Part shown: positions 44,487 to 53,164 of the stretch, one piece after another
How positions within the stretch are numbered: the stretch's first letter is position 1
How the letters are laid out: each line of letters begins with the position of its first letter
Assembly: GCA_963712175.1 (NCBI GenBank)
Contig: CAVQGZ010000004.1
Location: 62,001 to 126,000, forward strand
Reading direction: 5' to 3'
From: CAVQGZ01 sp963712175
GTDB taxonomy: Bacteria; Actinomycetota; Actinomycetes; Jiangellales; Jiangellaceae
DNA: 64,000 nt
The notes under the pieces: model-generated
Databases searched by the model: none
The model's input: the letters and a program-made list of their open reading frames with translations, nothing else
What the model was told of the DNA's origin: nothing
Program-made: the position numbers and the translations under genes

Positions 44487-44614
44487 TAGCCTGCTCGCGT
44501 GCTGAAGGGGCTGCTCCTTAGTAGCCGCGACGGGGCCTAGGACACGACCGGCTCCCTCGTCGCGGAGCTGAGCGCTGCCGGTCATTCGCCCCGGCTACTT
44601 CCGAGGAGATCCCA
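44487..44614 (+). promoter_or_regulatory. leuA promoter and attenuator-type leader
   Basis: TAGCCT (-10, 44487-44492) is 6 nt before the leader GTG 44499. After it come CCGCGACGGGG (44525-44535) pairing with CCCTCGTCGCGG (44554-44565, one bulge), GCCGG-CCGGC hairpin (44577-44581 with 44591-44595), and an alternative pairing GACCGGC (44546-44552) with GCCGGTC (44577-44583) that excludes both. This is the arrangement of a leucine attenuator. Experimental status in this strain unknown. Confidence 0.75.
44499..44540 (+). CDS. leuL: leu leader peptide
   Basis: A 13-residue ORF, MLKGLLLSSRDGA, with three consecutive leucine codons (CTG, CTC, CTT) and a fourth at position 2. The leader start is 6 nt from its -10, so ribosomes probably load directly on the 5' end. 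Stalling on Leu codons would cover the first half of stem 44525-44535 and allow GACCGGC to pair with GCCGGTC. Confidence 0.8.
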   Translation: MLKGLLLSSRDGA

Positions 44615-46378
44615 GTGACCAGCCCGGTATCTGCGAGCACCCCCGCACGAACCGTCTTCCCGCCGGCGCAACAGCCGTCCGGAATGCCTCTGAGCCGCTA
44701 CCAGGCCTTCGAGGCCCGTGGGTACGTCCCCGACCTGGTCGACCGGACGTGGCCGGGGCGCCACCTCACCACTGCACCCCAGTGGTGCGCCGTCGACCTG
44801 CGCGACGGAAACCAGGCATTGATCGACCCCATGAGCCCCGAGCGCAAGAAGCGGATGTTCGGTCTGCTCGTGCGCATGGGCTACAAGGAGATCGAGGTCG
44901 GCTTCCCGTCGGCGAGCCAGACGGACTTCGACTTCGTTCGCATGCTGATCGAGGACGATCTTGTTCCGGACGACGTCGTGATCCAGGTGCTCACGCAGTG
45001 CCGGGAGCACCTCATCGAGCGGACGTACGAGGCAATCCGAGGCGCAGACCGTGCCATCGTCCACTTCTACAACTCCACCTCGGCGCTTCAACGACGGGTC
45101 GTCTTCGGCCTGGACAAGGACGGCATCACCGACATCGCCACGTCGGGCGCCAGGCTCGCGAGGAAGTACCACGAGATCGTCACCCCGAGTACGGACGTGT
45201 TCTACGAGTACTCCCCGGAGTCCTACACCGGAACCGAGCTCGAGTACGCCCTCGAGGTGACCGGCAAGGTCATCGACGTCATCGACCCGAGCCCGGACCA
45301 CAAGCTGATCGTGAACCTTCCCGCGACGGTCGAGATGGCCACTCCGGACGTGTACGCCGACTCGATCGAGTGGATGCACCGACACCTGCCTCGGCGGGAG
45401 TCGCTCATGCTCTCGCTGCATCCGCACAACGACCGGGGAACGGCTGTGGCCGCGGCCGAGCTCGGCATCAAGGCCGGCGCCGACCGTGTCGAGGGATGCC
45501 TGTTCGGCAACGGCGAACGCACCGGCAACGTCGACCTGGTCACCCTGGGCATGAACCTGTTCAGCCAGGGTGTGGACCCCATGATCGACTTCAGCGACAT
45601 CGACGAGATCCGTCGCACCGTGGAGTACTGCAACCAGATCGGTGTGCACGAGCGGCACCCGTACGGCGGCGACCTGGTGTACACGGCGTTCTCAGGCAGC
45701 CACCAGGACGCGATCAAGAAGGGCTTCGACGCCCTCGACGACGACGCCACGGCTGCCGCGGTGTCGGTGGCTGAGTTCGCCTGGGACGTCCCGTACCTGC
45801 CCATCGACCCCAAGGACGTGGGACGGACCTACGAAGCCGTCATCCGGGTCAACTCGCAGTCGGGCAAGGGCGGTGTGGCCTACGTCATGAAGAGCGAGCA
45901 CAACCTGGACCTGCCGCGGCGGCTGCAGATCGAGTTCAGCCAGGTCGTCCAGCACTACACCGAGGTCACCGGCGGCGAGGTCGACCCCGGTGACATCTGG
46001 CGGTTCTTCTCCGCGGAGTACCTCGAGCGCACCACCCCTCTTCAGCTGAACTCGGTGCACACCTCCTCGGCAGCCGGGTCGCGTGACGCGCTCGAGGTCG
46101 CGCTGTACTACGCCGGGGAGCGCCACGTCCTCGCCGGTGAGGGCAACGGCCCCATCGACGCCTTCGTCACCGCCCTGGCTCGCCTCGACGTCGACGTCCG
46201 CGTACTCGACTACACCGAGCACGCGCTCTCGTCGGGCGGTGATGCCACCGCGGCGGCCTACGTCGAGTGCGCCATCGGGGGACAGGTGCTCTGGGGTGTC
46301 GGTGTCGACCCCAACATCGTCACGGCATCCCTACGCGCAGTCGTATCGGCGGTGAACCGGGCCCACCCCGGGGCATGA
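44615..46378 (+). CDS. leuA: 2-isopropylmalate synthase
   Basis: 587 aa, first committed step of leucine synthesis (acetyl-CoA + 2-ketoisovalerate). TIM-barrel metal site: VDLRDGNQALIDPM and SLHPHNDRGTAV (HxH). C-terminal regulatory domain contains NGPIDAFVTALARL and the leucine-feedback region. It is of the long actinobacterial (LeuA2) class. GTG 44615 has GAGGAG 6 nt upstream. Controlled by the leader above; followed by a GNAT gene with ATGA overlap. Confidence 0.97.
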   Translation: MTSPVSASTPARTVFPPAQQPSGMPLSRYQAFEARGYVPDLVDRTWPGRHLTTAPQWCAVDLRDGNQALIDPMSPERKKRMFGLLVRMGYKEIEVGFPSASQTDFDFVRMLIEDDLVPDDVVIQVLTQCREHLIERTYEAIRGADRAIVHFYNSTSALQRRVVFGLDKDGITDIATSGARLARKYHEIVTPSTDVFYEYSPESYTGTELEYALEVTGKVIDVIDPSPDHKLIVNLPATVEMATPDVYADSIEWMHRHLPRRESLMLSLHPHNDRGTAVAAAELGIKAGADRVEGCLFGNGERTGNVDLVTLGMNLFSQGVDPMIDFSDIDEIRRTVEYCNQIGVHERHPYGGDLVYTAFSGSHQDAIKKGFDALDDDATAAAVSVAEFAWDVPYLPIDPKDVGRTYEAVIRVNSQSGKGGVAYVMKSEHNLDLPRRLQIEFSQVVQHYTEVTGGEVDPGDIWRFFSAEYLERTTPLQLNSVHTSSAAGSRDALEVALYYAGERHVLAGEGNGPIDAFVTALARLDVDVRVLDYTEHALSSGGDATAAAYVECAIGGQVLWGVGVDPNIVTASLRAVVSAVNRAHPGA

Positions 46379-46923
46379 CCGAGAGGCCGCGACATCGCCT
46401 CACCCGTCGTCTCCTGCTGCGTGCCTTCGACGACGCCGACCGCGCTCCGTTCGCGGCGATGAACGCCGATCCGCAGGTGATGGAGCACTACCCGGCAGTC
46501 CTGACTCGGGCGCAGAGCGATGCCTTCGTCGACCGCGTCCTCGCCACCTGGGAGGAGTACCGGTTCGGCGTGTGGGCGCTCGAGCGACGCGACACCGGCG
46601 CTTTCATCGGCTACGCCGGGCTGTGGCCGGTTCCGCTCGAGGTTCCCGTCGAGCCGAAGGTCGAGGTGGGGTGGCGGCTCGACGCGGCGCACTGGGGCCA
46701 CGGCTACGCCACCGAGGCCGCTGACGCGGCGCTTCGCTTCGCGTTCGACGAGCTGGGTCGAAGCGAGCTCGTGTCGTTCACGTCAGTTCAGAACCAGCGT
46801 TCGCGGGCGGTGATGGAGCGAATCGGAATGGTTCGAGACCCCACTGCCGACTTCGACCACCCAGCACTGCCGTCCGGGCACCGTCTGTCCCGGCACGTCC
46901 TCTATCGCGCCGTTCGGCCCTGA
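46375..46923 (+). CDS. GNAT family N-acetyltransferase, RimJ/RimL type
   Basis: 182 aa. Acetyl-CoA fold with RRLLLRAFDDADRAPFAAMN at the start, EVGWRLDAAHWGHGYATEAA (motif A, Q/RxxGxG/A-type) and VQNQRSRAVMERIGM. RimJ-like enzymes acetylate protein N-termini or small molecules; the target is unknown. ATGA overlap with leuA, so probably co-transcribed. Confidence 0.88.
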   Translation: MTERPRHRLTRRLLLRAFDDADRAPFAAMNADPQVMEHYPAVLTRAQSDAFVDRVLATWEEYRFGVWALERRDTGAFIGYAGLWPVPLEVPVEPKVEVGWRLDAAHWGHGYATEAADAALRFAFDELGRSELVSFTSVQNQRSRAVMERIGMVRDPTADFDHPALPSGHRLSRHVLYRAVRP

Positions 46924-46980
46924 CGAGTCGCTGATCCATGTGACTCCTGAGCACATCTGCGTGCTCGAGAGCCGCATCGA

Positions 46981-47733
46981 TCATGGACCGGCGATCTCCG
47001 CCGCGCAGACCGTTCCCACGGTCGTGAAGCCCACCCGCTCGTAGACGTGGGCCACGTCGTCCGTGGCGGCGGACAGGAAGACCGTCTCGACACCGAGCGC
47101 GTAGGCGTCGGCGACCAGGGAGCGGATGACCTGCCCCGCCCATCCCTGTCGACGATGCGGCGGCACCGTGGCGACGCCGACCACCTCGCTGACCTGTGCG
47201 AGTGGGTTGTGCATGCCGACGCAGATCGGGTCTGCCTCGCGCGGTGCCACGGCCACGCGGGTGTGCCCGGAGGCCACCAGCGCACGAAGGTGCGCAGCCG
47301 CGGCATCATCGACCTCGGCAGGGGCGCCGAAGCCGTGCTGCTGTGTCGCCAGGACGTCGGCAACGTCATCGCCCGGGCGCAGCAGGCGCACGTCCTGTGC
47401 GGCGTCCGGAGCGGGGCCGGCGTGGACCATCACCGGGAACGTGTGCACAGTCATGCCCGCCTTCGTGCAGGCCTGCGCCAGCGACGGCGCCGCGGCTGGC
47501 TGCCACTCGATCTCGGTCGGGACGTCCAGCTCACGCTGGCGATCGAGGAGCTCATGCACGTCTCGCGCGGTCACGTCGACGGACAGCCCCAGCCTGGGAC
47601 GGGCGTAGTAGGCCCACGGCCCACGGCCGACGAACAGGGTGAACGCACCGATGTCCTCGGCATCGGCTGCCGATCGGGGGGCCGCGTCGTAGTAGGCCTC
47701 GATCCTGGCGACCAGCCCGTCGGACGTGCTCAC
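46981..47733 (-). CDS. GNAT family N-acetyltransferase
   Basis: 250 aa. C-terminal GNAT fold: EVVGVATVPPHRRQGWAGQV is motif A (V.P..R..G.), followed by LGVETVFLSAATDDVAHVYE and RVGFTTVGT. The first ~100 residues are a family-typical N-terminal domain of unknown use. GTG 47733 with a CAGGAT -10-like box 7 nt upstream, divergent from recO. No substrate indication. Confidence 0.85.
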   Translation of the reverse strand: MSTSDGLVARIEAYYDAAPRSAADAEDIGAFTLFVGRGPWAYYARPRLGLSVDVTARDVHELLDRQRELDVPTEIEWQPAAAPSLAQACTKAGMTVHTFPVMVHAGPAPDAAQDVRLLRPGDDVADVLATQQHGFGAPAEVDDAAAAHLRALVASGHTRVAVAPREADPICVGMHNPLAQVSEVVGVATVPPHRRQGWAGQVIRSLVADAYALGVETVFLSAATDDVAHVYERVGFTTVGTVCAAEIAGP

Positions 47734-47759
47734 GACGCGGATCCTGGCACGATGGCGCC

Positions 47760-48490
47760 GTGGTGCTGTACCGGGACGAGGCAGTGGTGCTGCGCACGCA
47801 CAAGCTCAGCGACAACGACCGCATCATCACCATGCTCACCCGGCACCACGGCAAGGTGCGAGCCGTCGCGAAGGGTGTGCGCAAGACGCGGTCGAGGTTC
47901 GGGTCTCGGCTCGAGCCGTTCACCCACGTGGACCTGCAGCTCTCGACCGGGCGCAACCTCGACATCGTCACACAGGCCGAGATGCTCTCGCCGCACGGAT
48001 CGGCAATCGCGGCCGACTACGCGCGCTACACAGCAGGCACCGTGATGCTGGAGACCGCCGACCGGCTGACCTCGGAGGAACATGAGCCTGCGACGCAGCA
48101 GTACCTGCTGCTGCTGAACGCAGTCCGCGCGCTGGCGGGCGAGCGCTACCCAGCCGACCTTGTCCTCGACGCCTACCTGCTTCGAGCCATGGCGATCGGC
48201 GGGTTCGCTCCCAGCTTGTCGCACTGCGCCCGCTGTGGTGCCCCTGGCCCGCACCCCTGGTTCTCGGTCGCCTCCGGCGGGCTCGTGTGTCGCACCTGTC
48301 GAGTCCCGGGTCGGTCACCCCAGCCTCGGCGACGGTTGCCCTGCTGGCCGCCCTTCTCTCGGCCGACTGGCCGACAGCGCTGGCGGCATCGGCCGCGGAG
48401 CGCACCGAGGCGCACGGCATCGTCGCCGCTTACGTCCCGTGGCACCTTGACCGGACGCTGCGCTCGATGCGCCACGTCGAACGAGTCTGA
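47760..48490 (+). pseudogene. recO: DNA repair protein RecO, apparent 1-base deletion
   Basis: RecO loads RecA with RecR and anneals ssDNA. The N-terminal OB fold (EAVVLRTHKLSDNDRIITML) and helical part are normal, as is the zinc site CARCGAPGP...CRTC. After that, in the run GTCCCGGG (48303-48310), one base seems to be missing; the frame +1 beyond it continues as RecO (TPASATVALLAALLSADW, WHLDRTLRSMRHVERV) to TGA 48490. Restored length 243 aa. GTG 47760. May be a sequencing error, since recO is usually kept; listed as disrupted. Confidence 0.8.
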
Positions 48491-48536
48491 GACCGAGCGC
48501 CATCCGGGTTCCGGCCGAGCAGCGCGCCGCCACCAG

Positions 48537-48542
48537 TAGGCT
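48537..48542 (+). promoter_or_regulatory. Leaderless-type -10 box (TAGGCT) for uppS
   Basis: TAGGCT, 7 nt, GTG 48550. Same pattern as degV. Confidence 0.5.
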
Positions 48543-48549
48543 CGGCGTT

Positions 48550-49371
48550 GTGAGTGGCTACGTCGCGGCGACGCCACACTCGAGCGGAGCCCGACCACCG
48601 GACATCCCGGCGCAGCTGTTGCCCAGGCACGTGGCCATCGTCATGGACGGCAACGGGCGGTGGGCGCAGCAGCGCGGTCTTCCCCGCACCAAGGGACACG
48701 AGGCCGGCGAGGCAGCGCTCGTGGACGTCGTCCACGGGGCGCTCGAGCTCGGCCTCACGACCCTGTCGGTATACGCGTTCTCGACCGAGAACTGGAAGCG
48801 ATCGCCGGACGAGGTGCGCTTTCTCATGGGGTTCAACCGCGAGGTGATCCGCAGCCGTCGCGATGAGCTGAACGACATGGGAGTACGCGTGCGCTGGGCC
48901 GGGCGGCGACCCCGGCTGTGGGGCAGCGTGATCGACGAGATCGAGCAGGCCGAGAGCCTCACGCGGCACAACTCCCGGCTGACGCTGCAGTTCTGCGTCA
49001 ACTACGGGGGCCGTGCAGAGATCGTCGACGCCGCTGCGCGCATCGCCGCCGACGTAGCCGCGGGGCGTCTGAGACCGGACAAGGTCAGCGAGCAGACCGT
49101 CGCCGAGCGGCTCTACAACCCCGACATCCCCGACGTCGACCTGTTCCTGCGGACGTCGGGTGAGCAGCGGATCAGCAACTTCTTGCTCTGGCAGACCGCC
49201 TACGCCGAGCTGGTCTTCATTGACGCTCTCTGGCCTGACGTCGACCGTCTGGACCTGTGGACAGCCGTCGAGCAGTACGTGGCACGTGAGCGTCGGTACG
49301 GCGGGACCGAGCCGCCGCCGGCTCAGCTGACCGGTGCCGCTGACGCCCCGGCGAGCTCGGGTACCAGCTGA
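48550..49371 (+). CDS. uppS: Isoprenyl transferase (cis-prenyl / undecaprenyl diphosphate synthase)
   Basis: 273 aa. Conserved block VAIVMDGNGRWAQQRGLPRTKG (catalytic Asp in MDGNGRW), SVYAFSTENWKRS, and INFCVNYGGRAEIVDAA-type FCVNYGGRAEIV and VDLFLRTSGEQRISNFLLW. Makes the long cis-polyprenyl carrier for cell-wall synthesis; chain length (decaprenyl or undecaprenyl) cannot be read. GTG 48550. It overlaps the permease on the minus strand by 49 bp at the 3' end. Confidence 0.95.
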   Translation: MSGYVAATPHSSGARPPDIPAQLLPRHVAIVMDGNGRWAQQRGLPRTKGHEAGEAALVDVVHGALELGLTTLSVYAFSTENWKRSPDEVRFLMGFNREVIRSRRDELNDMGVRVRWAGRRPRLWGSVIDEIEQAESLTRHNSRLTLQFCVNYGGRAEIVDAAARIAADVAAGRLRPDKVSEQTVAERLYNPDIPDVDLFLRTSGEQRISNFLLWQTAYAELVFIDALWPDVDRLDLWTAVEQYVARERRYGGTEPPPAQLTGAADAPASSGTS

Positions 49372-50534
49372 TAGCGCTTGCCGTACGTCTCGAACACGGC
49401 CTGGGCGATCGCGACCACCGGAATGGCCAGCAGCGCTCCTGTCGCACCGAACAGGATCCCTCCGACGATGACAGACCCGAAGGCGATCGCAGCGTGTACC
49501 TCCAGCGTCTGCTGGGTGACGCGCGGTGTCAGGATCAGGTTCTCGACCTGCTGGTAGACGATGATGAAGACGAGGATCGCCAGAGCGAGGAACGGTTCGC
49601 CGAGAACCAGCGCGATGATGATGGGCAGGGCGCCGGCCAGGTAGGTGCCGATGGTGGGGATGAACTGACTGACGAACCCGACCCAGAGCGCCAGGGGGAG
49701 CCAGTACGGAAGACCGATGATCACGAAGAACACGCCGTGCGCCGCGGCGCTGATGAGAGCCAGGATTCCCCGCGAGATGACGTAGCTGCCGGCCTTGGCC
49801 GTGGAGATGTCCCACACGGTCGTGAAGACGCGCTGACGTGACGGCGGGATCCAGGACGCGATCGTGCGGCGCAGGCGCGGCCCGTCCGCGGCGAAGTAGA
49901 AGGCGAAGAAGAGCATCATCAGCCCGTTGAACAGGACTCCCACCGTCGAGGCGACGATCCCGACCACGCCGATGCCGATGTCGGCAGCCGCGTTGGCCAG
50001 GTCCGCCGTCGAGACGCCGACGGCATCGAGCAAGGTGTTCTCGGTGAGGTTGGTGCCGAACTCCTGGTTGACCCAGGCAATCGCGCTGTCGATGAGGTCG
50101 GGCACGTTGCTGATCAACGCTGCGAGCTGGCTCACGAGCAGGTTGCCGAACACGGCGAAGAACAGGGTGGTGCCGAGGATCAGCCCGCCCAGCACCAGTC
50201 CGGTGCCAAGGCCACGCTTGAGTCCCCGACGCTCGAGCCTGTTGACGATGGGCTCCATGGCCAGGCCGATGAAGAAGGCGAAGGCCAACGTTCCCCAGAA
50301 GCCACCCAGCTGGGTGAACGCCCACGTCCCGACGAGGAACGCCACGACGACGAACCCGGCGAAGACGATGCCGCGGCGAAACCACGGCGGGACTGGGTTG
50401 GAGTCGCGCGTGTCCTCCGGGGCCGGCTCGACGGCTACCGACGGTTCGTCGGCGAGGACGGGGAGAGCGGACGCGTCCACGAACGCGTCCGGGGGTGGCG
50501 CAGAGGGCAGGTTCGCTTTCGAGTCTGTCGTCAT
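49323..50534 (-). CDS. AI-2E family transporter / permease
   Basis: 403 aa with about eight transmembrane helices. N-terminal ~50 residues are Pro-rich and cytoplasmic; then FRRGIVFAGFVVVAFLVGTW and the conserved region YWLPLALWVGFVSQFIPTIG followed by GEPFLALAILVFIIVYQQVEN. The family is named for AI-2 export but many members have other cargo (Na+/H+ antiport has been reported for some). Promoter TATCCT at 50574-50579 on the minus strand. Convergent with uppS. Confidence 0.9.
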   Translation of the reverse strand: MTTDSKANLPSAPPPDAFVDASALPVLADEPSVAVEPAPEDTRDSNPVPPWFRRGIVFAGFVVVAFLVGTWAFTQLGGFWGTLAFAFFIGLAMEPIVNRLERRGLKRGLGTGLVLGGLILGTTLFFAVFGNLLVSQLAALISNVPDLIDSAIAWVNQEFGTNLTENTLLDAVGVSTADLANAAADIGIGVVGIVASTVGVLFNGLMMLFFAFYFAADGPRLRRTIASWIPPSRQRVFTTVWDISTAKAGSYVISRGILALISAAAHGVFFVIIGLPYWLPLALWVGFVSQFIPTIGTYLAGALPIIIALVLGEPFLALAILVFIIVYQQVENLILTPRVTQQTLEVHAAIAFGSVIVGGILFGATGALLAIPVVAIAQAVFETYGKRYQLVPELAGASAAPVS

Positions 50535-50588
50535 GGTCCCGTCACTGGTGTCTGTTCCCGGGTGGGATCGCCCAGGATACGGGTGCCC

Positions 50589-51539
50589 TCACGTCAGCAG
50601 CACAGTCCGCTGCGCTGCTGAGGGTCCGACTCGCAGGGCCGGGCGTCCCCGGGCGATGTCCCAGGCCACCGTGTCGCGCGCGGAGGCGCTCAGCGACCTC
50701 GTGTGGAGGCCGGCCTCGAGCGCACGCGTGCCAAGGCGGGTCATGAGCGGACGGTTCCGAGGGTCCCCGTCCACCATCGGCAAGGTGACGCCGAGGGTGT
50801 CGAGGGCCTCTTCTCCGACGTTCACGAGCTCGTAGGGGCGTTCCGGAACAGCCAGGTCGGCGAGGAAGGCAGCGAGCGGCACGTGGGGACCGACAGCGTC
50901 GAAGGCACCGGAGGTCGCCGTCGTGGCCAGCCGCAGCATGAAGGCCGCAAGGTCGCGGACGTCGATGACCTGCAGCGGCTCGTCGGGCCAGCTGATCGGA
51001 ACCTTGCCGCCGGCGGCCATCACGCGGGCCCAGTAGGTGAACCGGTCAGTGGGGTCGTATGGACCGACGACGTAGGTCGGCCGCACGAGGGCCGACGCGG
51101 AGGGCCCGAGATGTTGCTGGGCGACGCGTTCGCAGGCAGCCTTGAGAGGGCCGTACGTCCGTGAGTCGACGACCTCGGTGTCGGGCCCCGGGCCCTGGTG
51201 TCGGGGCGACTCCTCGTCGCGCGTCGCACGGGCGGGGTCGTAGGACGAGACCGAGGAGACGAAGACGTAGTGCCCCTGGCGGCCCCGCAACGTGTCCAGG
51301 GCTTGCTGGACGTGGCGGGGGACGTAGGCGCTCACGTCCACGGTGGCGTCCCAGCGCCCGTCAGCGAGCGAGGCGTAGTCCCCCGACGTCCGGTCGCCGT
51401 GACGGTGCTCGGCCTGGGGGAACAGATGCGGGTTCGACACGCCTCGATGGAACAGAGTCACCTGGTGGCCGTGGTCGAGAGCGGTGTCGACGAGGTGACG
51501 TCCCACGAACGACGTGCCACCAAGGACGAGAAGGCGCAT
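50589..51539 (-). CDS. NAD-dependent epimerase/dehydratase family (extended SDR)
   Basis: 316 aa. Rossmann start MRLLVLGGTSFVGRHLVD, and the active site region YGPLKAACE carrying the YxxxK pair. VSSVSSYDP fits the catalytic Ser. The second half (RPTYVVGPYDPTDR, DVRDLAAFMLRLA) is typical of extended SDRs of actinobacteria. Substrate unknown. A TAGCGT box 6 nt before ATG 51539 suggests a leaderless message divergent from the next gene. Confidence 0.88.
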   Translation of the reverse strand: MRLLVLGGTSFVGRHLVDTALDHGHQVTLFHRGVSNPHLFPQAEHRHGDRTSGDYASLADGRWDATVDVSAYVPRHVQQALDTLRGRQGHYVFVSSVSSYDPARATRDEESPRHQGPGPDTEVVDSRTYGPLKAACERVAQQHLGPSASALVRPTYVVGPYDPTDRFTYWARVMAAGGKVPISWPDEPLQVIDVRDLAAFMLRLATTATSGAFDAVGPHVPLAAFLADLAVPERPYELVNVGEEALDTLGVTLPMVDGDPRNRPLMTRLGTRALEAGLHTRSLSASARDTVAWDIARGRPALRVGPSAAQRTVLLT

Positions 51540-51545
51540 CCGACG

Positions 51546-51561
51546 ACGCTAGACCTACGGT
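51546..51561. promoter_or_regulatory. Back-to-back leaderless promoters between two divergent genes
   Basis: Minus TAGCGT at 51546-51551 (6 nt to ATG 51539) and plus TACGGT at 51556-51561 (6 nt to GTG 51568). The two start codons are only 28 bp apart, so the -35 regions must lie inside the opposite gene. Confidence 0.6.
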
Positions 51562-51567
51562 GTCCCT

Positions 51568-51927
51568 GTGCTGAGTGTGACGCGACATCGAGTGCCCAAC
51601 TCCCGGGCGCAGACGTTCCTGGCAGACGCCGAGGCGGCCGTTGACCTGCTGCGGCAGCAGCCGGGCTTCGTCACCGCGACGGTCGGTCGAGCGACGGACG
51701 ACGCCGACCTCTGGGTCGTCACGACGGTGTGGTCGGACGTGGGGTCGTTCCGGCGGGCGCTCTCCTCCTACGACGTGAAGCTGGGCGCGGTGCCCCTGCT
51801 CTCGTCGGCGATCGACGAGCCGACCGCGTTCGAGCAGCTCGTTCAGGCCGACTCGGCCGGGCTGCGTCGACGCACCAGCGACCGGGCTTCGGACGCGGAC
51901 TGGTCAGGACCGAGCCATGTCGGCTGA
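51568..51927 (+). CDS. Antibiotic-biosynthesis-monooxygenase-fold protein
   Basis: 119-aa ABM-type dimeric alpha-beta protein: TRHRVPNSRAQTFLADAEAA, QQPGFVTATVGRATDDADLWVVTTVW with the conserved Trp, and SYDVKLGAVPLLSSA. Usually a cofactor-free or heme-related enzyme, or a ligand-binding protein; activity unknown. It overlaps the YibE/F gene by 11 bp. Confidence 0.8.
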   Translation: MLSVTRHRVPNSRAQTFLADAEAAVDLLRQQPGFVTATVGRATDDADLWVVTTVWSDVGSFRRALSSYDVKLGAVPLLSSAIDEPTAFEQLVQADSAGLRRRTSDRASDADWSGPSHVG

Positions 51928-53164
51928 GGCGTCGCCCCGGTCGTCGAGACTGAGCTCGCGGCGGGTGCGAACGCTGGTGCTCGGGCTGCTCGTCCCGCTC
52001 GCCCTGATGACCGTGCTGGGCATGGTGGCGCTCTGGCCGGGTGATGACCCCCCACGAGTGGAAGGTGGGCAGCTCGTCAATGCGACGGTCGTGACGACCC
52101 AGGCGTGCCCGGACCTGCTTCCCGACCAGTGCTTGCAGGCGGAAGTGCTCGTCACCAGCGGTCCGGATGCGGGGCAGACGTTCCTGGCCGGCGCGCCGGC
52201 CGGCGTGGGCGCCCCACAGGTGCAGGCCGGGGACCAGGTCGTGCTGCAGTCGAACATCGACGCTCCGCGGGACCAGCGCTACGTGGTCACCGACTTCCAG
52301 CGAGGTAGCGCGCTGTGGGTGCTGGCAGCTGTCTTCGCAGTGGCCGTGGTGGCTCTCGCCCGCTGGCGAGGGGTGTCGGCGCTCGCCGGGCTCGTTGCCT
52401 CGCTGGGCATCCTTCTCGTGTTCGTGCTGCCGGCGCTGCTCGACGGCTCGCCGCCGATCTGGGTCGCGACGGTTGGGGCCTCGGCCATCGCCATGATCAC
52501 GATGCTGATGGCGCACGGCCCGACGCTGCGCACGGGCGTGGCGTTGCTCGGCGTGCTGGCCAGCCTGCTGCTCACGGCCCTGCTCGGGCTGCTCGTGATC
52601 GAGGTGGGCAGCTTCACCGGACTGGCTGACGAGTCGTCGGCGTTCTTGCAGGCCTTCGGGGCCGAGGTCGACCCTCGCGGTCTGCTGCTGGCCGGCTTGG
52701 TGATCGGTGCGCTCGGTGTGCTGGACGACGTCACCATCACCCAGACGTCCGCGGTCGCCGAGATCCACGCGGCAGACCCGTCGACGTCGCGCCGTCAGCT
52801 GCTCGCGGCGGGGCTGAGGGTCGGTCGCGACCACGTGGCGGCGACAGTCAACACGCTGGTGCTGGCATACGCGGGCGCCGCTCTGCCGCTGCTCCTGCTC
52901 TTCCTGCTCTCCGGCAGCGGTCTGAGCCAGGTCATCACCGGGGAGCTGGTGGCCCAAGAGGTCGTGCGCACCCTGGTCGGGGCGATCGGCATCGTGGCTG
53001 CAGTGCCGCTGACCACGGCACTGGCCGCGGGGCTGCTGGCGGCCGAGCCCGGCTACCCTGGTGGCGCTGTCCGGACCGCGCGCGACTCGCTCGGCGCGTC
53101 CTCGGCCTATCCGACCGTCACCAGCACTGGAGAGCCCGACCACCGTGCCCACCGATCGAACTGA
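51917..53164 (+). CDS. YibE/F family membrane protein
   Basis: 415 aa. One N-terminal helix, an extracytoplasmic beta-rich domain (EGGQLVNATVVTTQACPDLLP, QVQAGDQVVLQSN), then about seven helices with the family motif GALGVLDDVTITQTSAVAE. No known function in the family; proposed to be a permease. Co-translated with the ABM-fold gene and overlapping glyS by 20 bp. Confidence 0.88.
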   Translation: MSAEASPRSSRLSSRRVRTLVLGLLVPLALMTVLGMVALWPGDDPPRVEGGQLVNATVVTTQACPDLLPDQCLQAEVLVTSGPDAGQTFLAGAPAGVGAPQVQAGDQVVLQSNIDAPRDQRYVVTDFQRGSALWVLAAVFAVAVVALARWRGVSALAGLVASLGILLVFVLPALLDGSPPIWVATVGASAIAMITMLMAHGPTLRTGVALLGVLASLLLTALLGLLVIEVGSFTGLADESSAFLQAFGAEVDPRGLLLAGLVIGALGVLDDVTITQTSAVAEIHAADPSTSRRQLLAAGLRVGRDHVAATVNTLVLAYAGAALPLLLLFLLSGSGLSQVITGELVAQEVVRTLVGAIGIVAAVPLTTALAAGLLAAEPGYPGGAVRTARDSLGASSAYPTVTSTGEPDHRAHRSN

